Origin: Rhodobacter sp.
Lineage (GTDB): Bacteria > Pseudomonadota > Alphaproteobacteria > Rhodobacterales > Rhodobacteraceae
Length of the DNA stretch: 34,223 nucleotides
Direction: 5' to 3'
NCBI GenBank assembly: GCA_020250445.1
Contig: JADCEF010000125.1
Location: 1 to 34,223 of the forward strand
A program made the translations under genes and the position numbers. Below the pieces are notes generated by a model. The model did no database searches, was not told the DNA's origin, and saw only the letters and a list, made by a program, of their open reading frames with translations. Shown here in pieces: positions 32,625 to 34,223 of the stretch (its first letter is position 1; every line of letters begins with the position of its first letter).

Positions 32625-33434
32625 CTACAGCCCCAGCACATCGAACATATCATATTCGCCGGGCTTTTGCGACTGTCCCCACAGGGCTGCGCGCAGCGCG
32701 CCCCGCGCAAAAATCGCGCGTTCGGTCGCCACATGGCGCAACACGATCCGCTCGCCCTCGCCTGCGAAAATCACGTCATGCTCGCCCACGATATCGCCGC
32801 CGCGCACCGAGGCAAATCCGATGGCACCGCGCCGGCGTGCCCCGGTGATGCCATCGCGCGCCGCATCGCGCACCGCATCCAGCGCCACGCCGCGCCCTTC
32901 CGCCGCCGCCCCGCCCAGCATCAGCGCGGTGCCCGAGGGCGCATCCACCTTCATGCGGTGATGCGCCTCGACCACTTCGATGTCCCAGTCTGCATCCAGC
33001 GCTTCGGCAACCAGCCGCGTCAGGCGCACCAGCAGGTTCACACCAAGGCTCATGTTGCCCGCGCGCACGATCACCGCGTGATGCGCGGCCAGCGAGATGG
33101 CGCGCAGATGCCCAGGCTCCAGCCCGGTGGTGCCGATCACATGCACGGCGCGGGCCTGCGCCGCCAGCGCCGCAAACTGCACGGTTGCTGCCGGTGTGGT
33201 GAAATCGATCACCGCCTGCGCCCTGGCAAAGGCGTCCAGCGGGTCGTCGGTGACGACAACGCCCAGCGGCGCGCCCCCCATCACCTCGCCCACATCGCGG
33301 CCAATCCAGGGCGCGCCGGGCCGTTCCACGCAGCCCGCCAGCCGTGCCCTGCCGGAGGCCAGGATGGTGCGGATCAGCATCTGGCCCATGCGCCCGGATG
33401 CCCCGGCCACAACGATTCCCGGCAGGTCTGACAT
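32625..33434 (-). CDS. dapB: 4-hydroxy-tetrahydrodipicolinate reductase
   Basis: A 269-residue NAD(P)H-dependent enzyme of the diaminopimelate/lysine pathway. The Rossmann motif GASGRMG (11-17), FTTPAA at the nucleotide-binding loop, and the catalytic stretch [17 protein letters not shown] with His158, His159 and Lys162 are intact, as is the C-terminal [18 protein letters not shown] is also needed for peptidoglycan, as is the murA product. Divergent from rbfA with a 99-base spacer that contains a long hairpin. Confidence 0.95.
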   Translation of the reverse strand: MSDLPGIVVAGASGRMGQMLIRTILASGRARLAGCVERPGAPWIGRDVGEVMGGAPLGVVVTDDPLDAFARAQAVIDFTTPAATVQFAALAAQARAVHVIGTTGLEPGHLRAISLAAHHAVIVRAGNMSLGVNLLVRLTRLVAEALDADWDIEVVEAHHRMKVDAPSGTALMLGGAAAEGRGVALDAVRDAARDGITGARRRGAIGFASVRGGDIVGEHDVIFAGEGERIVLRHVATERAIFARGALRAALWGQSQKPGEYDMFDVLGL

Positions 33435-33476
33435 GCGTGATCCCCCAAACGTGACCGGTCTTGCTTAGCGGCTTTG

Positions 33477-33509
33477 ACCGCCCGTGCAAGCGCGCCGTTG
33501 CGGGGCGGT
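33477..33509 (+). promoter_or_regulatory. Hairpin in the rbfA leader
   Basis: ACCGCCC (33477-33483) pairs with GGGCGGT (33503-33509), and GCAA (33486-33489) with TTGC (33498-33501) inside, giving an imperfect 11-pair hairpin 24 bases before the rbfA start. It lies within the divergent dapB/rbfA region. Confidence 0.45.
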
Positions 33510-33533
33510 GCGAAAGGCCTTAGATGCGAAAGC

Positions 33534-33959
33534 ATGACACAACGGCGATCTTTCCCCGGCACAGGCCCTTCGCAGCGTCAGCTGCGCGTCGGCGAACTGA
33601 TCCGGCGCACACTGTCGGAAACTTTGTCGCGGCAGGAGATTCATGATCCCGACCTGAACCGCATGTCGATCACCGTGGGCGAGGTGCGCGTGTCGCCCGA
33701 CCTGCGCATTGCCACGGTCTATGCCCTTCCCCTGGGCGGGCAGGACAAGGACGAAGCCATTGCGGCGCTGAAGCGGAACAACCACGAGCTGCGCCGTGCC
33801 GTGGCGAAGAACGTGTTGCTCAAGAACGTGCCGGAACTGCGCTATCAGGCCGACGATACCTTTGACCGGCTGGACGAGGCGCGCCGCCTCTTTTCGGACG
33901 AGACCGTGCAGCGCGACATCAAGGCAACCGGGGACGGTGCCGGCCGGCATGGGGATTGA
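33534..33959 (+). CDS. rbfA: Ribosome-binding factor A
   Basis: A 141-residue RbfA, a KH-fold protein that binds the 30S subunit near helix 1 of 16S rRNA during late maturation. Seen: RQLRVGELIRRTLSETLSR (split), ITVGEVRVSPDLRIATVYALPLG region and the C-terminal LRYQADDTFDRLDEARRLF. The C-terminus is short and basic/glycine-rich. The in-frame ATG at 33474 is not used; the ATG at 33534 gives the family's N-terminus. Divergent from dapB; the next gene starts 4 bases after its stop. A role in cold adaptation is known for the family. Confidence 0.93.
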   Translation: MTQRRSFPGTGPSQRQLRVGELIRRTLSETLSRQEIHDPDLNRMSITVGEVRVSPDLRIATVYALPLGGQDKDEAIAALKRNNHELRRAVAKNVLLKNVPELRYQADDTFDRLDEARRLFSDETVQRDIKATGDGAGRHGD

Positions 33960-33962
33960 CCG

Positions 33963-34223
33963 GTGCGGGCCGCGGCGCTTGTCGCCTGTCTTGGCCTGCT
34001 GGCCCTGCCGGCTTCGGCAGAGGCGGCCTGCCGCGACCGGGGTTACGAAGGTCGCGACTACACGGTCTGCGAGGTCACTGCCGCCGAAGACCTGCGCCTG
34101 TTCCAGACCGCGCCGGACGGCAAACCTTTTGGCACCTTTGACCGGATCAACGCGGCACTGGCCGACGAAGGGGCCACGCTTGGCTTTGCAATGAATGCCG
34201 GCATGTACCACCCCGACCGCGCG
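33963..34223 (+). CDS. Phosphodiester glycosidase family protein (partial)
   Basis: The first 87 codons of a gene cut by the window edge, beginning with GTG 3 bases after the rbfA stop region. The N-terminus is a signal peptide (RAAALVACLGLLALPASA), then a Cys-rich start of the mature protein (CRDRGYEGRDYTVCEV) and FAMNAGMYHPDR, the signature of the phosphodiester glycosidase (NAGPA-like) domain. Probably periplasmic or secreted and translationally linked to rbfA. The catalytic remainder is not visible. Confidence 0.82.
   Translation, partial: MRAAALVACLGLLALPASAEAACRDRGYEGRDYTVCEVTAAEDLRLFQTAPDGKPFGTFDRINAALADEGATLGFAMNAGMYHPDRA

Noticed and set aside
1-34223. CRISPR array, prophage, integrase or intact insertion sequence
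   Set aside because: No regularly spaced repeats and no transposase, integrase or phage structural signatures were found in any frame.

Overview
The window reads as a chromosomal segment of an alphaproteobacterium of the order Rhodobacterales (Paracoccaceae/Roseobacteraceae type). The reasons are high GC, dense operons with 1-4 base overlaps, and lineage-typical genes and orders: murA-DUF2948-hisD-UPF0262-low-molecular-weight phosphatase, rsmB-heparinase II/III-purH-lspA-DUF3035-two M16 peptidases, and dapB/rbfA. No rRNA, CRISPR array, prophage or transposase gene was seen. One tRNA (Thr, anticodon GGT) is present.

Layout. 134-3933 (minus): mgtE, 5-formyl-THF cyclo-ligase, a YmdB-type phosphoesterase and an EamA transporter form one tightly packed operon, divergent from guaD (4060-5337, plus). 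5338-5903 holds no convincing gene but several strong hairpins. tRNA-Thr follows on the minus strand (5904-5978). 6222-10601 (plus) is a core block: a small basic protein, murA, DUF2948, hisD, UPF0262 and an LMW phosphatase-like protein. 10666-13752 (minus) is a single-chain restriction-modification enzyme of the type ISP/IIG kind whose specificity region has much lower GC than the rest of the gene. 13753-14726 has no gene and carries copy A of a dispersed structured repeat. 14727-16618 (minus) has ExoD and TerC membrane proteins. 16805-18362 is a divergent SDR/methyltransferase pair. 18464-20443 has AMP nucleosidase and an HU protein with a clear terminator. 20483-22764 has an EamA transporter, then a GST divergent from its likely WYL regulator. 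22765-23368 is gene-poor, with an orphan signal-peptide start and copy B of the repeat. 23369-31926 is a long minus-strand operon running from rsmB to the M16 pair. 31984-34223 has an SDHAF4-like protein, a small exported protein, dapB, rbfA and the start of a phosphodiester glycosidase.

How it works together. Most genes are housekeeping: purine salvage and synthesis (guaD, amn, purH), cell wall and lysine/DAP synthesis (murA, dapB), histidine (hisD), ribosome biogenesis (rsmB, rbfA), Mg transport (mgtE) and lipoprotein maturation (lspA, with a lipoprotein beside it). The accessory signal is concentrated in 10666-14726: a self-contained R-M gene with a mosaic specificity region, next to a repeat made of two modules. 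The same modules recur about 9 kb away in opposite orientation and in swapped order. I did not find a complete multi-gene defence system. The best candidates for something undescribed are the modular hairpin repeat and the mosaic R-M gene.
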